From assembly GCA_025352665.1 (NCBI GenBank), contig JANXSM010000080.1, positions 62,001-126,000 of the forward strand: 64,000 nucleotides of DNA, written 5' to 3'. This stretch comes from Rhodospirillales bacterium. Lineage in GTDB: Bacteria > Pseudomonadota > Alphaproteobacteria > Acetobacterales > Acetobacteraceae. This document shows, in pieces, positions 1 to 9,102 of the stretch (position 1 is the first letter of the stretch; every line of letters starts with the position of its first letter). The notes beneath the pieces are model-generated. The model was not told where the DNA came from, made no database searches, and saw only the letters and a list, made by a program, of their open reading frames with translations. Both the position numbers and the translations under genes were made by a program.

Positions 1-405
1 CTGACGGTGAGCAATTGCCATCCAAACGGGCTGGCGTTTGGTCCCGGCCAGAACTTCCTGCTCGGCTGCACCGCCCACGGCAAGGACGGCATGCCGCCGG
101 TGGCGGTGGTGATGAATGCCAAGACAGGTGCCGAAGTGGCGAGGATTGCTGAGATCGGCGGTGCCGACATGGTCGCCTACAGTGCCAAGAACAACCAGTA
201 CTATTTCGGAGGCCCCAACATGCCCGGCGGCGGCGTGCTGGGAGTGATCGATGCGAAGTCCAATACGCTGGTGCAGAAGGTCGCCATGCAGGGCGGCAGC
301 ACGCCGCACTCGGTGGCGGTGGACGACAGCACCGGACATGTGTTCGTGCCGGGCGGTGCCGGGCCTGGCGGATGTTCGTGCGTGATGGTGTTCGCCCCGA
401 AATAG
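1..405 (+). CDS. C-terminal end of a beta-propeller (YVTN/YncE-like) protein, partial
   Basis: The reading frame is open from the left edge, so the start lies outside the window; about 134 codons remain, ending at a TAG. The visible part has short repeated blade-like segments (a GGGVLGVIDAKSNTLV strand followed by a PHSVAVDDSTGHVFVPGG strand). These are typical of seven-bladed propellers in the YVTN/lactonase-like group. The final segment is rich in Gly and Cys (PGGCSCVMVF). No catalytic residue can be assigned. Such proteins are usually periplasmic or secreted, but the signal peptide would be upstream of the window. Family assignment is moderately sure; the function is unknown. Confidence 0.6.
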   Translation: MTVSNCHPNGLAFGPGQNFLLGCTAHGKDGMPPVAVVMNAKTGAEVARIAEIGGADMVAYSAKNNQYYFGGPNMPGGGVLGVIDAKSNTLVQKVAMQGGSTPHSVAVDDSTGHVFVPGGAGPGGCSCVMVFAPK

Positions 406-430
406 CATGGGCCCGGCCGGGTTGGGTGCT

Positions 431-535
431 AGAGCCCGATGACCGAAGGTGGCATCACCGAAAGGTCTGAATCACTCGATAAAACAAAGATCTAGAGTGG
501 GATTACGTCGCTTATCGGACGCCACCCCGCTCTAG
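431..535. repeat. Dispersed intergenic palindromic repeat, copy 1
   Basis: This copy shares the core GACCGAAGGTGG-ATCACCGAAAGGTCTGAATCA followed by CGATAAAACAAAG with copies at 17770 and 50961. The first half contains a GACC...GGTC inverted pair. The second half (from about 494 to 535) forms an imperfect hairpin with AGAG and CTCT ends that needs G-U pairs. The layout (two hairpin modules bounded by TAGAGC-like ends) resembles the intergenic mosaic repeats of rhizobia and relatives. It lies between two convergent genes. Confidence 0.7.
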
Positions 536-547
536 GCCAAATCGCTG

Positions 548-592
548 ACCGGCGGCCGCTGATCTGTTCTTCAACCGTGAGCGGCCGCCGGT
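548..592 (-). terminator. Strong hairpin after the ACP gene
   Basis: There is a perfect 13-bp GC-rich stem, ACCGGCGGCCGCT at 548-560 pairing with 580-592, with a 19-nt loop. It starts five bases after the ACP stop codon on the minus strand. No T-run follows, so it may be a Rho-independent-like hairpin or an RNA 3'-end stabiliser rather than a classical terminator. It could also serve the convergent propeller gene. Confidence 0.5.
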
Positions 593-596
593 ATGA

Positions 597-839
597 TCAC
601 GCCGCCTTGCTCGCCACGACGGTTGCGAGGTCGCCGACGTTCTGCAGGCGGTCGAGTTCGCGGGTGTGCAGTTTGATGCCGAACCGTTCCTCGGTTGCGA
701 TCACGATCTCGATTTGCTTGAAGCTGTCCCAGCCGGCCACGTCCTTGGCAGAAAGTGTTGGTGTCAGAACGAGGTCATCGCGCATGAAGACGTCCTGAAA
801 GATCTCGGTCAGGGCGCTGTAGATTTCGGGCTCGGTCAT
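597..839 (-). CDS. Acyl carrier protein
   Basis: This 80-residue protein has the phosphopantetheine attachment context GWDSFKQIE, with Ser39 as the expected 4'-phosphopantetheine site. Acidic helices lie on both sides, and the length is normal for a free-standing ACP. It is not the fatty-acid AcpP, which carries the DSLD motif; DSFK suits a dedicated carrier. The FkbH-like gene lies only four bases upstream in the same direction. This makes the two a likely functional pair: FkbH family enzymes load a glyceryl-type group from 1,3-bisphosphoglycerate onto a carrier. Which group is carried here is inferred, not shown. Confidence 0.88.
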   Translation of the reverse strand: MTEPEIYSALTEIFQDVFMRDDLVLTPTLSAKDVAGWDSFKQIEIVIATEERFGIKLHTRELDRLQNVGDLATVVASKAA

Positions 840-843
840 GGGC

Positions 844-2745
844 TCAGCCCTCCGTGACGGTGATGAAGGTTTCTGCTGGCACGAAGCTGGTCAGGTCCAG
901 CGTGGCGCGGGTACCGCCGTCATCATGCGTCTCGGCGAGATCGAAGCCAAGTTTCACGTAATGGTCGCGCACCATGGCGTTCTTCTTGGTCGGGATAAAA
1001 TCGCCGAGCAGCCGCTTGGCGCCCAGCTTCTTGGCCTGGGCGGCGATCAGGTTGAGCGTGGTGGGTTCCACCTGGCGGCCGAGCACACGGCAGCTCATCA
1101 GCCAAGTATCGATCATAAGATCGTCCTCGTCCTGCATCTTGCCGATGCAAATGGCAATGATCCCATTGTCGCCGAACCGATCGGTGAGTCGCAGTTGCAG
1201 GCCGAACGCCTTCTTGGACTGCATGACGTCGACCACGTCTTCCTCAGTGTAGCGCCGCGTTGTCAGGTTGAACTGGTTGGTCTTGTTGATGAGCTGTACC
1301 GTGCGCTGCAGGCCGATACGATCGAACCGGCGCCAGATCATCTCCATCTCCAGCCCGCGCAGATAGGCGGGCATGTCGGTGGTGGAGGATTTCAGCGCCT
1401 CCCGGGCTCGGTTGCCCTGGTATTGCGCGGAGCGGACGCGGTCCTCGTCGGTAATCGCGGTGCTTTCGAAGTAGCCCGCGTCCGACACCGCCTGGAGGAA
1501 GGTGATCGGGTCGTCGGTCACTTCCGGAACGGCCACCATCGGCAGTTCCTGCCGCACCAGCGCCCGCTCGACAGGGTTATCGTCGACGAACACGAGGCTA
1601 TCGAGGCCGATATTGAGTTCAGCGGCGATGGCCTTGATGTTGCTCGCCTTGTCGCTCCAGTTGGCGATGAAGCTGGCGATGTCGTTTCGCTTCAACACCA
1701 TCTCCGGATGCTGCTCGAACGGCTCGACAGCGTTGGCCTCGTCGTTCTTCGAGCACACCGCGAGGATAATGCCACGGCGGGACAGGTCGCGGGCGTATTC
1801 CTGAAACGCGGTATAGGCTTCGCCGAGCGGGCTGCCCTGGCCGATCACGATGCCGTCCATACCATCATCGCCGATCACGCCGCCCCAGAGCGTGTTGTCG
1901 AGATCGAGCACCAGGCATTTGGACGAACGGCCCTGGAGGGCTGCGACCAGGCGGCCCACCATGTCGCCATAGAAGGGTGCTGCGGTGGGTGAAATCTCCT
2001 GCTTGGCGCGATGCCACAGACCAACATCGTGCCAGGCGGCGATGCCGTCGCGGGCCGCGCGGGTATCCACGCTCAGCAGTTCGACGCCGGCCGCATCGGC
2101 CATCGGCCGAAGATCCTGGTTGATCCGGGCAATGACTCGCGCCGCCGATCCGGGCAGGCGGTGTTCGTTGAGACCGAGCAGATCGGGATGCACGGGCAAG
2201 GGCGTCTGATGGATGATCGGGCAGCGGAACGCCTCGCGCGCCAGGCGCCAGCATTCGGAAATCCGGTTGGTCTGTTCCTCGACCGCTGCAGCCCCGTCCG
2301 CCTGTTCGAACTGTGCCGACAGGCCGGCGGCGAGGTGATGCGCGTCCAGCGCGAACAGAACTATGTTGGGCTTGAACGCATGCAGGCCGGAGTCGGGCTC
2401 GATGAGTTCCTGCATATACTGGCCGTAGTCGTTCTCGTAGATGTCGATCCAGATGCCTCGGCGCAGCCCCGCCACCCGGATGGCGCCGTGCAGTTGCGCC
2501 ATGGTGCAGGAGCCCAGCAGGGCGAGGCGGATCGGCTTGGTGCCGGTGCCACCAGGCGGCTTGTCGCCGAACACGGCGCGCATCGTCTGGTCGAGCGCGT
2601 TGGTGCGCACGAAGTCCATGCGCAGATTCGCCAAGGCCATCGCCTCCGGCCACGCGTCCTCCGGCTTGGCAAAAGTCGTTGTGCGCAACACCTTCAGTCG
2701 CGCGCGCCAGTTGGCATCCTCGGCGAGCCAGTGCAGCTGGGTCAT
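844..2745 (-). CDS. FkbH-like HAD-IIIC / GNAT protein
   Basis: This protein of about 633 residues has three parts. An N-terminal SGNH-hydrolase-like region begins around LALLGSCTM. A HAD phosphatase-type core near residue 280 carries LDLDNTLWGGVIGDDG, with the two motif-I aspartates, and is followed by VCSKND and FVDDNPVERA motifs. A C-terminal GNAT-like domain contains ITDRFGDNGI and TWLMSCRVLGRQVE. This is the classic FkbH domain order. Known FkbH proteins dephosphorylate 1,3-bisphosphoglycerate and transfer the glyceryl group to an ACP; the ACP gene follows after four bases. In-frame starts also exist at 2760 and 2814; I chose 2745 because the conserved sequence begins there, without certainty. 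Its neighbourhood of heptose and glycosyltransferase genes suggests decoration of a surface glycan. Confidence 0.85.
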   Translation of the reverse strand: MTQLHWLAEDANWRARLKVLRTTTFAKPEDAWPEAMALANLRMDFVRTNALDQTMRAVFGDKPPGGTGTKPIRLALLGSCTMAQLHGAIRVAGLRRGIWIDIYENDYGQYMQELIEPDSGLHAFKPNIVLFALDAHHLAAGLSAQFEQADGAAAVEEQTNRISECWRLAREAFRCPIIHQTPLPVHPDLLGLNEHRLPGSAARVIARINQDLRPMADAAGVELLSVDTRAARDGIAAWHDVGLWHRAKQEISPTAAPFYGDMVGRLVAALQGRSSKCLVLDLDNTLWGGVIGDDGMDGIVIGQGSPLGEAYTAFQEYARDLSRRGIILAVCSKNDEANAVEPFEQHPEMVLKRNDIASFIANWSDKASNIKAIAAELNIGLDSLVFVDDNPVERALVRQELPMVAVPEVTDDPITFLQAVSDAGYFESTAITDEDRVRSAQYQGNRAREALKSSTTDMPAYLRGLEMEMIWRRFDRIGLQRTVQLINKTNQFNLTTRRYTEEDVVDVMQSKKAFGLQLRLTDRFGDNGIIAICIGKMQDEDDLMIDTWLMSCRVLGRQVEPTTLNLIAAQAKKLGAKRLLGDFIPTKKNAMVRDHYVKLGFDLAETHDDGGTRATLDLTSFVPAETFITVTEG

Positions 2746-2887
2746 GACGCAGTCTCTCATCTTCTCGCTGAGGGTGGTAGCCGACCTGCTCTTGAGCGGG
2801 CAAGCCGGCGGCACTGATGCGCAATCTCAACCCGGCCGAGGCTTGAGCGATGGGATACCGGGCGGGCGTTGCGTTGCCCCGCGAGTG

Positions 2888-3283
2888 CTACGCCGGCGCG
2901 GGCATCCGGCCTTCCTCGTAGCCATGGCGGTTATAATGATCTTCGGCAGACAGGATCTCGCCGGTCTCGATGCCTTCCTTCACGTCGGGATAGGTCTCGA
3001 GATACCATTCGGTGTCGACTTCGAAGGCGAAGGGACGACGGCCTTCCAGGTAGCCGTGCTCGGTGAAATGGCTGGTAGCCGACGTGTAAACACCGGCGTC
3101 GATCGCCTCGGCCACATCCGGATAGGTGGCGCGATACCATTCCTCATCGACCGGAAGGGCGACCAGCAACTTGCGGACGACGTCGAGGAACTCGTCGTAG
3201 GTCAGGTCTGCCTTGAGGCTGCCCTTTTCAGACACAAAGCGGATGGTCTGCCTCAGCGTGGCGAACGGAACGAGATATTTCAT
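2888..3283 (-). CDS. Small protein with two WY-YPDV-HY-HG-EGR repeats
   Basis: This 131-residue protein has an N-terminal part of about 45 residues and then two copies of a repeat of about 40 residues. The repeat pattern is WYxxTYPDVxEGI, a short linker, then HYxxHGYxEGRRP. Similar repeats occur in alphaproteobacterial glycosyltransferase and polysaccharide loci, usually attached to larger proteins, and their role is unknown. No signal peptide or membrane segment is visible. It sits between hldD and the FkbH-like gene, all on the minus strand. It could be a scaffold or substrate-recognition protein of the glycan pathway, but that is only suggested by position. Confidence 0.75.
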   Translation of the reverse strand: MKYLVPFATLRQTIRFVSEKGSLKADLTYDEFLDVVRKLLVALPVDEEWYRATYPDVAEAIDAGVYTSATSHFTEHGYLEGRRPFAFEVDTEWYLETYPDVKEGIETGEILSAEDHYNRHGYEEGRMPAPA

Positions 3284-3447
3284 CGGAAGCCTTCCAGGGG
3301 CAAGGCGCCCCGGCCGCCCGGAGCGCTATTGTCAAAAGCCTGTACGTTCTGATCTTAGACGGGAACCGCCATCAGATCCATCGTTTTGCAATACCATTGT
3401 ATGGAACACAAAACTATCATGGGAAGGCATGGTTTGGCCGCAACAAC

Positions 3448-4434
3448 CTAACGATATCTGTCGGTCGCGAGCAGGTACGATTTGACATAGTCGGCGACCC
3501 CGACTTCGAGAGACGTGAATTCCTGATTATATCCCAGCCCCCGCAGGCGCTGCATGTTCGCGCATGTGAAATACTGATATTGCGGCCGGATCGCCTCCGG
3601 CATATCGATGAATTCGACCTTCGGCCGATCGCCGCAGGCTGCCACGGCGGCTACGGCCAGATCGTGAAAACTACGCGCCTCGCCGGTGCCGCAATTGATC
3701 AGACCAGCCGGACGATCGAGCACGCCCAGCCACATCAACACAGCAACCACATCGGCCACATAGACGAAGTCGCGCAGTTGCTCGCCGTCGGCGAAGCCTT
3801 CCTTGTAAGACTTGAACAGCTTCACCGGCTGCCCCGGGCGATGCGCCGAGACAATCTTGGAAACCAGGCTCTGCATCGCACCCTTGTGGTATTCGTTCGG
3901 GCCATAGACGTTGAAGAAGCGAAGACCCGACCAAACCGGCGGTGCCGGCGTGTCACTTGCCAAGGCCTTCAGCACCCAACCATCGAAGAGCCATTTGCTC
4001 CAACCATACAGGTTCAGCGGGCGCAGCTTGCGCAAGGCTGCGAGCGCATTGTCGTCATCGAAGCCGCATTCGCCATCGCCGTAAGTGGCCGCCGAGGAGG
4101 CGTAGATGAACGTCAGCCCGTGCCTTGCACAGGCATGCCAAAGGTCCACCGAAAAGGTAAAGTTGGTTTTCAGCACGAGATCGCCATCCACCGCAGTGGT
4201 CGATGAGATCGCACCCATGTGATAGATGGCGGTGATCCTGGCCGCGTTCGTTTCAATGAACGCCAGGATGTCGTCGGGGCTGACGATGTCGACCGGCAGG
4301 CGCTTGGCGATGTTGTGCCACTTGGAGCCATCACGCAGGCGATCGCAGATGACGATGTCCTCATGGCCGGCGGCTTCCAGGGCAGCAACCAGATTGGAGC
4401 CGATGAACCCAGCTCCGCCGGTGACGATGATCAA
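3448..4434 (-). CDS. hldD: ADP-L-glycero-D-manno-heptose 6-epimerase
   Basis: This is a short-chain dehydrogenase-type epimerase of about 328 residues. The NADP-binding motif GGAGFIGSN lies at the very N-terminus, YASSAATYG near residue 117, and the catalytic Tyr-x3-Lys (YGWSK) near residues 143-147. RFFNVYGPNEYHKG is a hallmark of HldD. It converts ADP-D,D-heptose to ADP-L,D-heptose for LPS core synthesis in the cytoplasm. A TTG start at 4434 is preferred: it gives the expected MIIVTGG beginning, has CAGGAG seven bases upstream, and overlaps the preceding stop as TTGA. Longer starts would run into the upstream gene. It is translationally coupled to the glycosyltransferase fusion, with hldE further upstream. 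Confidence 0.93.
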   Translation of the reverse strand: MIIVTGGAGFIGSNLVAALEAAGHEDIVICDRLRDGSKWHNIAKRLPVDIVSPDDILAFIETNAARITAIYHMGAISSTTAVDGDLVLKTNFTFSVDLWHACARHGLTFIYASSAATYGDGECGFDDDNALAALRKLRPLNLYGWSKWLFDGWVLKALASDTPAPPVWSGLRFFNVYGPNEYHKGAMQSLVSKIVSAHRPGQPVKLFKSYKEGFADGEQLRDFVYVADVVAVLMWLGVLDRPAGLINCGTGEARSFHDLAVAAVAACGDRPKVEFIDMPEAIRPQYQYFTCANMQRLRGLGYNQEFTSLEVGVADYVKSYLLATDRYR

Positions 4435-7400
4435 AGCATGCTCCTGGAAACGGGAGGAAAGGAATGCGCGGCTCCAAGTGCGAGCAGACGCTGGCACGCA
4501 CGATGCACATCGCCAGGCTTCAGCCCGCGCATGCAGGCAAGGTTACGGTGGCAGTCCGAAATACGGGACAAGTAGCAGGGGCTGCAGGTCATATCACGGC
4601 GCAACGCCAAAGCCGAGGGCCCCATGGGGCCCCATTCGCTGGCATCTACCGTGCCGGAGTGGATGCCGATGGTCGGCACACCAATGGCTGCCGCCATATG
4701 CTTCGGACCACTGTCATTGCCCACGTACAGATCGCAGGAGCGCAGCAGGTTCGGCAGATCCCGCAACGAGGTCTTGCCGACCAGCAAGGTGACGCGCTCC
4801 TTGTGCACCACGTCCTGCAGCACGTCCTGGGCGGTCACGAGCTCGTCCGGACCGCCGATCATGATGACGTTGGCATCATCTTCTTCGACCAGCAAGTCGA
4901 TCAGGCCGGCGAACGCCGCCGTGCCCCATTGCTTGTTCTCGTTGCCCGCACCCGGATGCACGCACACCAGGGGGCGGGCGAACAGCTCCGGCAGCAAAGG
5001 CACGATGGCCGGAAGCCCCGAAACCCGTGCACGCGCGGTGTCGCGGTCCGGGAAGCCGGTGATTACGTCGCGATCTGTGCCGCAGGCCACGGCGATCGCC
5101 TCGACAAATTGCAGCAACGAATCGGTGACATGCTGGCGCTTGGAGGTGCGGGCGATATCGCCCTCCCAGGGCACGGCGATATCCAGGTACGGGTAGCTGT
5201 TATTCTGGTCGAACCCCGCCAGCCAGGTGGCGCCGGTTTGCCTGAGGATGTCGCGCGTGTCGCCCTGGCGACGCAGGTCGATCGCGAGATCGAAATGGAA
5301 CGATTCGAGCTTAGACCGCAGCTCGTCCATTTCCCGCCGGGCGACCTGCTTTTGACCCTTGGCTGATTGCGCATGGAAGAAATTGAGTTCGTGCATCCGG
5401 TCGATGGCAGGCTCCAGCACGGCCAGCGACTGCGATGCCTTGGCCGCCAGCACGTGCAGCTCGGCATTGGGAAACAGCACTTTGAGTCGTCGAAACGCCG
5501 GCAGGGTCGCGATGAAGTCGCCGATGTGATCGAGCTTGACGACCAGGATACGTCGTACCCGTTCGGCGGCGATCAGCGGATGGCCGACATGAAGCACCGT
5601 CGTGGGCTCGGCCTCTGCCACATAATCATCATACTCCGCCGACAGATGCGGGCTGAAATAAGGATCGCCTTTAAGGAACACGCTGCGCCAGGCGGCGGTG
5701 AACTTTCGGGCGTTGTAGACGTCGCCGATCTTGGCGCGGCTGACCATCTCATGGTGTATCAGCGTGGTATGCGGCGTGTAGATCACACTGCGGCCGGCAC
5801 GCTGCGTGCGCAGGCAATAATCGAGATCGTTGTTGATCACCGCATGGGTTTCATCGAAGCCGCCAAGCTCCTCGAAACTGTTGCGGCGAACCATGAAACA
5901 GGCGCCGGTGACCGCCATCACATTGCGCTGGGTCAGGGCCAGCCCGAACGGGCCCGGCTCATCGGACGGCGAAAAGCGGAACGCATGGCGCGCCACGCCG
6001 TCGGCCAGGAACATGCCCGCGTGCTGAACCTTGCCGTCCGGATAAAGCAGCTGCGGTCCGACGACGCCGACCTCCGGGCGTTGGGCATGCTCCAGCATGC
6101 ACTCGAGCCAATCGGCGCTACTGTCGAGCACTTCGATATCATCGTTGAGGAACAACAGGAATTCGCCATGCGCGCGCGCCACCCCCTTGTTGTTGAAGCG
6201 CGACCAGTTGAACTTCTCCTTGATCTGCACGACGACATCGGCGTTCTCACGCACCCATTTTTTCCAGACCACATTGTCTTCGGAGATGTTGTCGAGAACA
6301 ACGAGTTCAAAGTTCCGCCAGGTGGATTTCAAGCGGATCGAATCTATGCAGACCTGCACCAACCCCCGGGTGGCAACCGTCGGGATGATGATCGACACCA
6401 TGCCTTTGGTAATGACCCGCCGCTGCACCCGGTGCGTGCCCGCGCTGCGGCCAGGCACCACGCGGCCGCGCACACCGCGGCGTTCCAACGCTGCGCGCAG
6501 CGCCGCCCGTTCCACAGGCGTACTGTCGAGCTGCCGAGTTCCCCGCTCGCACAGCACGCGGGGGATATGCACGATCCGCTCCGCCTGTTCCGTCAGCTGC
6601 AGGACCACGCCGTACTCCCCGCAGGCTTGTGCATCCACCGCCGTGCGCGCCCAAAGGGCTGCGGAGGCCAGCCAAGGCCTGCCGATGTAGTTGGTCGACA
6701 GCAGCAGATCGGGCGACCAGTCCGGCTTGAAGAACGCCTTCATCTCGTTGTCGCCCGGATCGACCCTTCGTTCATCGGCATACAGAAAATCGGCGCCGGT
6801 TGACTGGCAGGCGGTCACCGCGAATTCCAGCAAGGCATCCACGCCCAGCAGGTCGCCCGGCCGCAAAGGCCCCGACCAGTCCGCGGCAATCCCTGGCGGT
6901 GCAGCCGAACGCACCCGCACGCGATCGGCGAGGTCCTCGTGCCTCTCAAGCAGTCCCTCCGCGCTCACGCCCTCCGGCAGCAGCACGATCAGGCGCCAAA
7001 ACGCGTAGACCTGCCGGCGCAGCGAATCGAGGGTGAGCTGCACGCGCGCCATCTCAGGCTTGCCGCCGTCGACCAGCGGCATCGCGAGTTCGAACACCGG
7101 TCGCGCGCCGATCGCATCGATCATCGCAAGTTCGAGGTTAACCTCGCCATCGGTCATCTTGCGGCGCAGCTGCCAGGGTCCGTCCTGGGATGTCGCAGGC
7201 TCCGCCTCGACCGTGAACGAGACATCCGCCGTGCCGCCCGACTTGTCACGCACGATGACGCGGACGAGATGGCTGCCCCGGCGCAGCACCTGCGGCGGCA
7301 CCAGCATGGCAAACCCGCATAGCAACGCGTTGTCCATGGTGGGAAACGCGGCACCGATGTCCTCGCGGCGGATGCCGTAATAGGCCTCCCCTAACGAGGT

Positions 7401-9008
7401 GCCGTCGACCAGGATCTCAACCCCCGCGATGCCCACCGGCGACAGCGCCCAGCCGGCCAGCGACATGAAACCACGCACGGTCTCGCGTGCGACATTGCCC
7501 GCATCAGTCCCGGTGTACAGGGGAGAGTCGAGGTAGAAACGAATGCCGTTGCCGCCGTCCTGCCCCACGCTTGAGGCACCTGTCACCGGCGCTGCCAGCA
7601 CCGGCAGCAGCGAAATCTTCGCCTCGCCCTCATTGCCGCGCACGATGACACGCACGATCTGCTCGCCGCTGACCGGCTGCAGGCCGCCGCCTGCGAAGCG
7701 AAAGCCCGCGCTGCGGGCGGAAGGGATCTGTGGGAAGTGATTGCCGACGTCGGGCCGGTCGCCCCCGCATGTGGCGAACCCCAGGCTGACGCCGCCCAGC
7801 TCCACCTCGATCCCGGCGATCCCCGAGGAGCAGACCGCCCAGCCCGAGAGAGCCACGGCGCCATCCTCGTCCAGGCTCACCAGATCGGTGTGCAGGCGGA
7901 TGGTGCTCTGACCCTGCTGCGGCCTGCGGATGACCGGCGGCATCTCCAGCGCGGCCGTCGCCTGGCGGGCGATGCCGCCGAACATGCGGGCCACCACGCG
8001 AATGGTCTCGCCGGCCTGGGCGCTCTCGTCCAGCGTGTGCAGCAGCAGGAAGCCGGAATCGGCGCTGTCGGGGTAATCGGCATGCACCATCGCCACATCA
8101 CTGCGCGGCATGGATTTCTGCGCCACCCCCAGCAGCCGGTCCTCGAGATACACGCGGATCTCGTCAATGGCAGCAAGGCCCACCGCCCAGCCGCGCACGC
8201 GCAGAACCCCTTCATCGCTGACGCGGCTTTCCTCCAGCCGCAGCAGCATGGCCGATTGCGCTGGCTCCGCCGGTGCCACGGCCTCGACCGGCTCCTCATC
8301 CTCGGGACTGGACCGATCCTGACGCACCGGAACCACCACCTGGCGCGGCGGCAGGCCCATGGCGTGGACGACCACCCGCAGATCGGCGCCGACCAGGGTC
8401 TCGGCGTCCACCATCTGATCGAGCCGAAATCCGGCGCGGCCGGCATCGGCGTAACCGGGATACGACGCCGCAACATCTGCGCGCAGCAGCCCGCCACGGG
8501 CGATGCCGAGCAGCCCGTCTGGTCCGAACACCTCGACCCGCTGCACCGGGCTGAGGCTGACCGCCCAGCCGCGGACCACCAGTCGTTCGTCGGGATCCAG
8601 GATCGCGTCTTCCACCCGCACCACCAGGGCAGGCTCGCTGACCAGTCGCGTCGGCAGCAGCGCCACGTCACCCCCCGCGATCACGAGCGAGACCCCGACC
8701 CGGGTCTCGCCGGCTGCGGTGCGCGCCACCAGAACCAGCTCCACCGGACCTGGCGGCAGCGACGGGACGGTGCCGGTGAAGGCAAAGCCCTCGGGGTGAA
8801 ACTCGGGGCCGCTCAGCTCGGTCATGTCGCTGCGGGACAACCCGGTCGCCGCCGCGCACATGCGCACGTCGCCGAGGAAAACCGTGACCCCCGCAACCCG
8901 GCCGGCACCGGCGATCCACCCGTAGCCGGTCAGCTTGTCGCCAGATGCGACCACCCGGCCCGGCTCTGGCGCCTCCAGCTTCAGGACGGGGGAGCGCACA
9001 TCGTTCAT
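4431..9008 (-). CDS. Giant fused glycosyltransferase: Ig-like repeats + GT2 (x2) + GT9
   Basis: This is a 1525-residue protein. Residues 1-610 hold five repeats of about 100 residues with the pattern GWAV..GI..VEV...G..LG.A..G..R.DV...P....AGF, probably beta-sandwich domains. Residues ~620-850 look like a degenerate GT2 module (DFLYADE, FKPDWSPDLLLSTNYIG). A complete GT2 domain starts at about 870 (MVSIIIPTV; NDD at the DxD position; FDETHAVINNDLDYCLR). From about 1150 to the end is a GT9 heptosyltransferase domain (ILVVKLDHIGDF, CVHPGAGNENKQWG, YVGNDSGPKHMAAAIG). It lies between hldE and hldD, so a heptose nucleotide donor for the GT9 part is very plausible. No membrane helix was seen. Each catalytic module normally occurs as a separate protein. 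Confidence 0.9.
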   Translation of the reverse strand: MNDVRSPVLKLEAPEPGRVVASGDKLTGYGWIAGAGRVAGVTVFLGDVRMCAAATGLSRSDMTELSGPEFHPEGFAFTGTVPSLPPGPVELVLVARTAAGETRVGVSLVIAGGDVALLPTRLVSEPALVVRVEDAILDPDERLVVRGWAVSLSPVQRVEVFGPDGLLGIARGGLLRADVAASYPGYADAGRAGFRLDQMVDAETLVGADLRVVVHAMGLPPRQVVVPVRQDRSSPEDEEPVEAVAPAEPAQSAMLLRLEESRVSDEGVLRVRGWAVGLAAIDEIRVYLEDRLLGVAQKSMPRSDVAMVHADYPDSADSGFLLLHTLDESAQAGETIRVVARMFGGIARQATAALEMPPVIRRPQQGQSTIRLHTDLVSLDEDGAVALSGWAVCSSGIAGIEVELGGVSLGFATCGGDRPDVGNHFPQIPSARSAGFRFAGGGLQPVSGEQIVRVIVRGNEGEAKISLLPVLAAPVTGASSVGQDGGNGIRFYLDSPLYTGTDAGNVARETVRGFMSLAGWALSPVGIAGVEILVDGTSLGEAYYGIRREDIGAAFPTMDNALLCGFAMLVPPQVLRRGSHLVRVIVRDKSGGTADVSFTVEAEPATSQDGPWQLRRKMTDGEVNLELAMIDAIGARPVFELAMPLVDGGKPEMARVQLTLDSLRRQVYAFWRLIVLLPEGVSAEGLLERHEDLADRVRVRSAAPPGIAADWSGPLRPGDLLGVDALLEFAVTACQSTGADFLYADERRVDPGDNEMKAFFKPDWSPDLLLSTNYIGRPWLASAALWARTAVDAQACGEYGVVLQLTEQAERIVHIPRVLCERGTRQLDSTPVERAALRAALERRGVRGRVVPGRSAGTHRVQRRVITKGMVSIIIPTVATRGLVQVCIDSIRLKSTWRNFELVVLDNISEDNVVWKKWVRENADVVVQIKEKFNWSRFNNKGVARAHGEFLLFLNDDIEVLDSSADWLECMLEHAQRPEVGVVGPQLLYPDGKVQHAGMFLADGVARHAFRFSPSDEPGPFGLALTQRNVMAVTGACFMVRRNSFEELGGFDETHAVINNDLDYCLRTQRAGRSVIYTPHTTLIHHEMVSRAKIGDVYNARKFTAAWRSVFLKGDPYFSPHLSAEYDDYVAEAEPTTVLHVGHPLIAAERVRRILVVKLDHIGDFIATLPAFRRLKVLFPNAELHVLAAKASQSLAVLEPAIDRMHELNFFHAQSAKGQKQVARREMDELRSKLESFHFDLAIDLRRQGDTRDILRQTGATWLAGFDQNNSYPYLDIAVPWEGDIARTSKRQHVTDSLLQFVEAIAVACGTDRDVITGFPDRDTARARVSGLPAIVPLLPELFARPLVCVHPGAGNENKQWGTAAFAGLIDLLVEEDDANVIMIGGPDELVTAQDVLQDVVHKERVTLLVGKTSLRDLPNLLRSCDLYVGNDSGPKHMAAAIGVPTIGIHSGTVDASEWGPMGPSALALRRDMTCSPCYLSRISDCHRNLACMRGLKPGDVHRACQRLLALGAAHSFPPVSRSML

Positions 9009-9102
9009 GCCTGGTGTCCTGGCTCCGAAATCCGTTCTGCTTGGGACACTGGTGTTGCGATTCCGCCAGCACCTTCAGCTGAGGTTCTGCGGAATAGCGA
9101 CA

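Noticed and set aside
838-1992. Long plus-strand open frame of 384 codons
   Set aside because: It is antisense to the FkbH-like gene, has no domain pattern and a His/Gln/Leu-rich translation typical of the complement of GC-rich genes.
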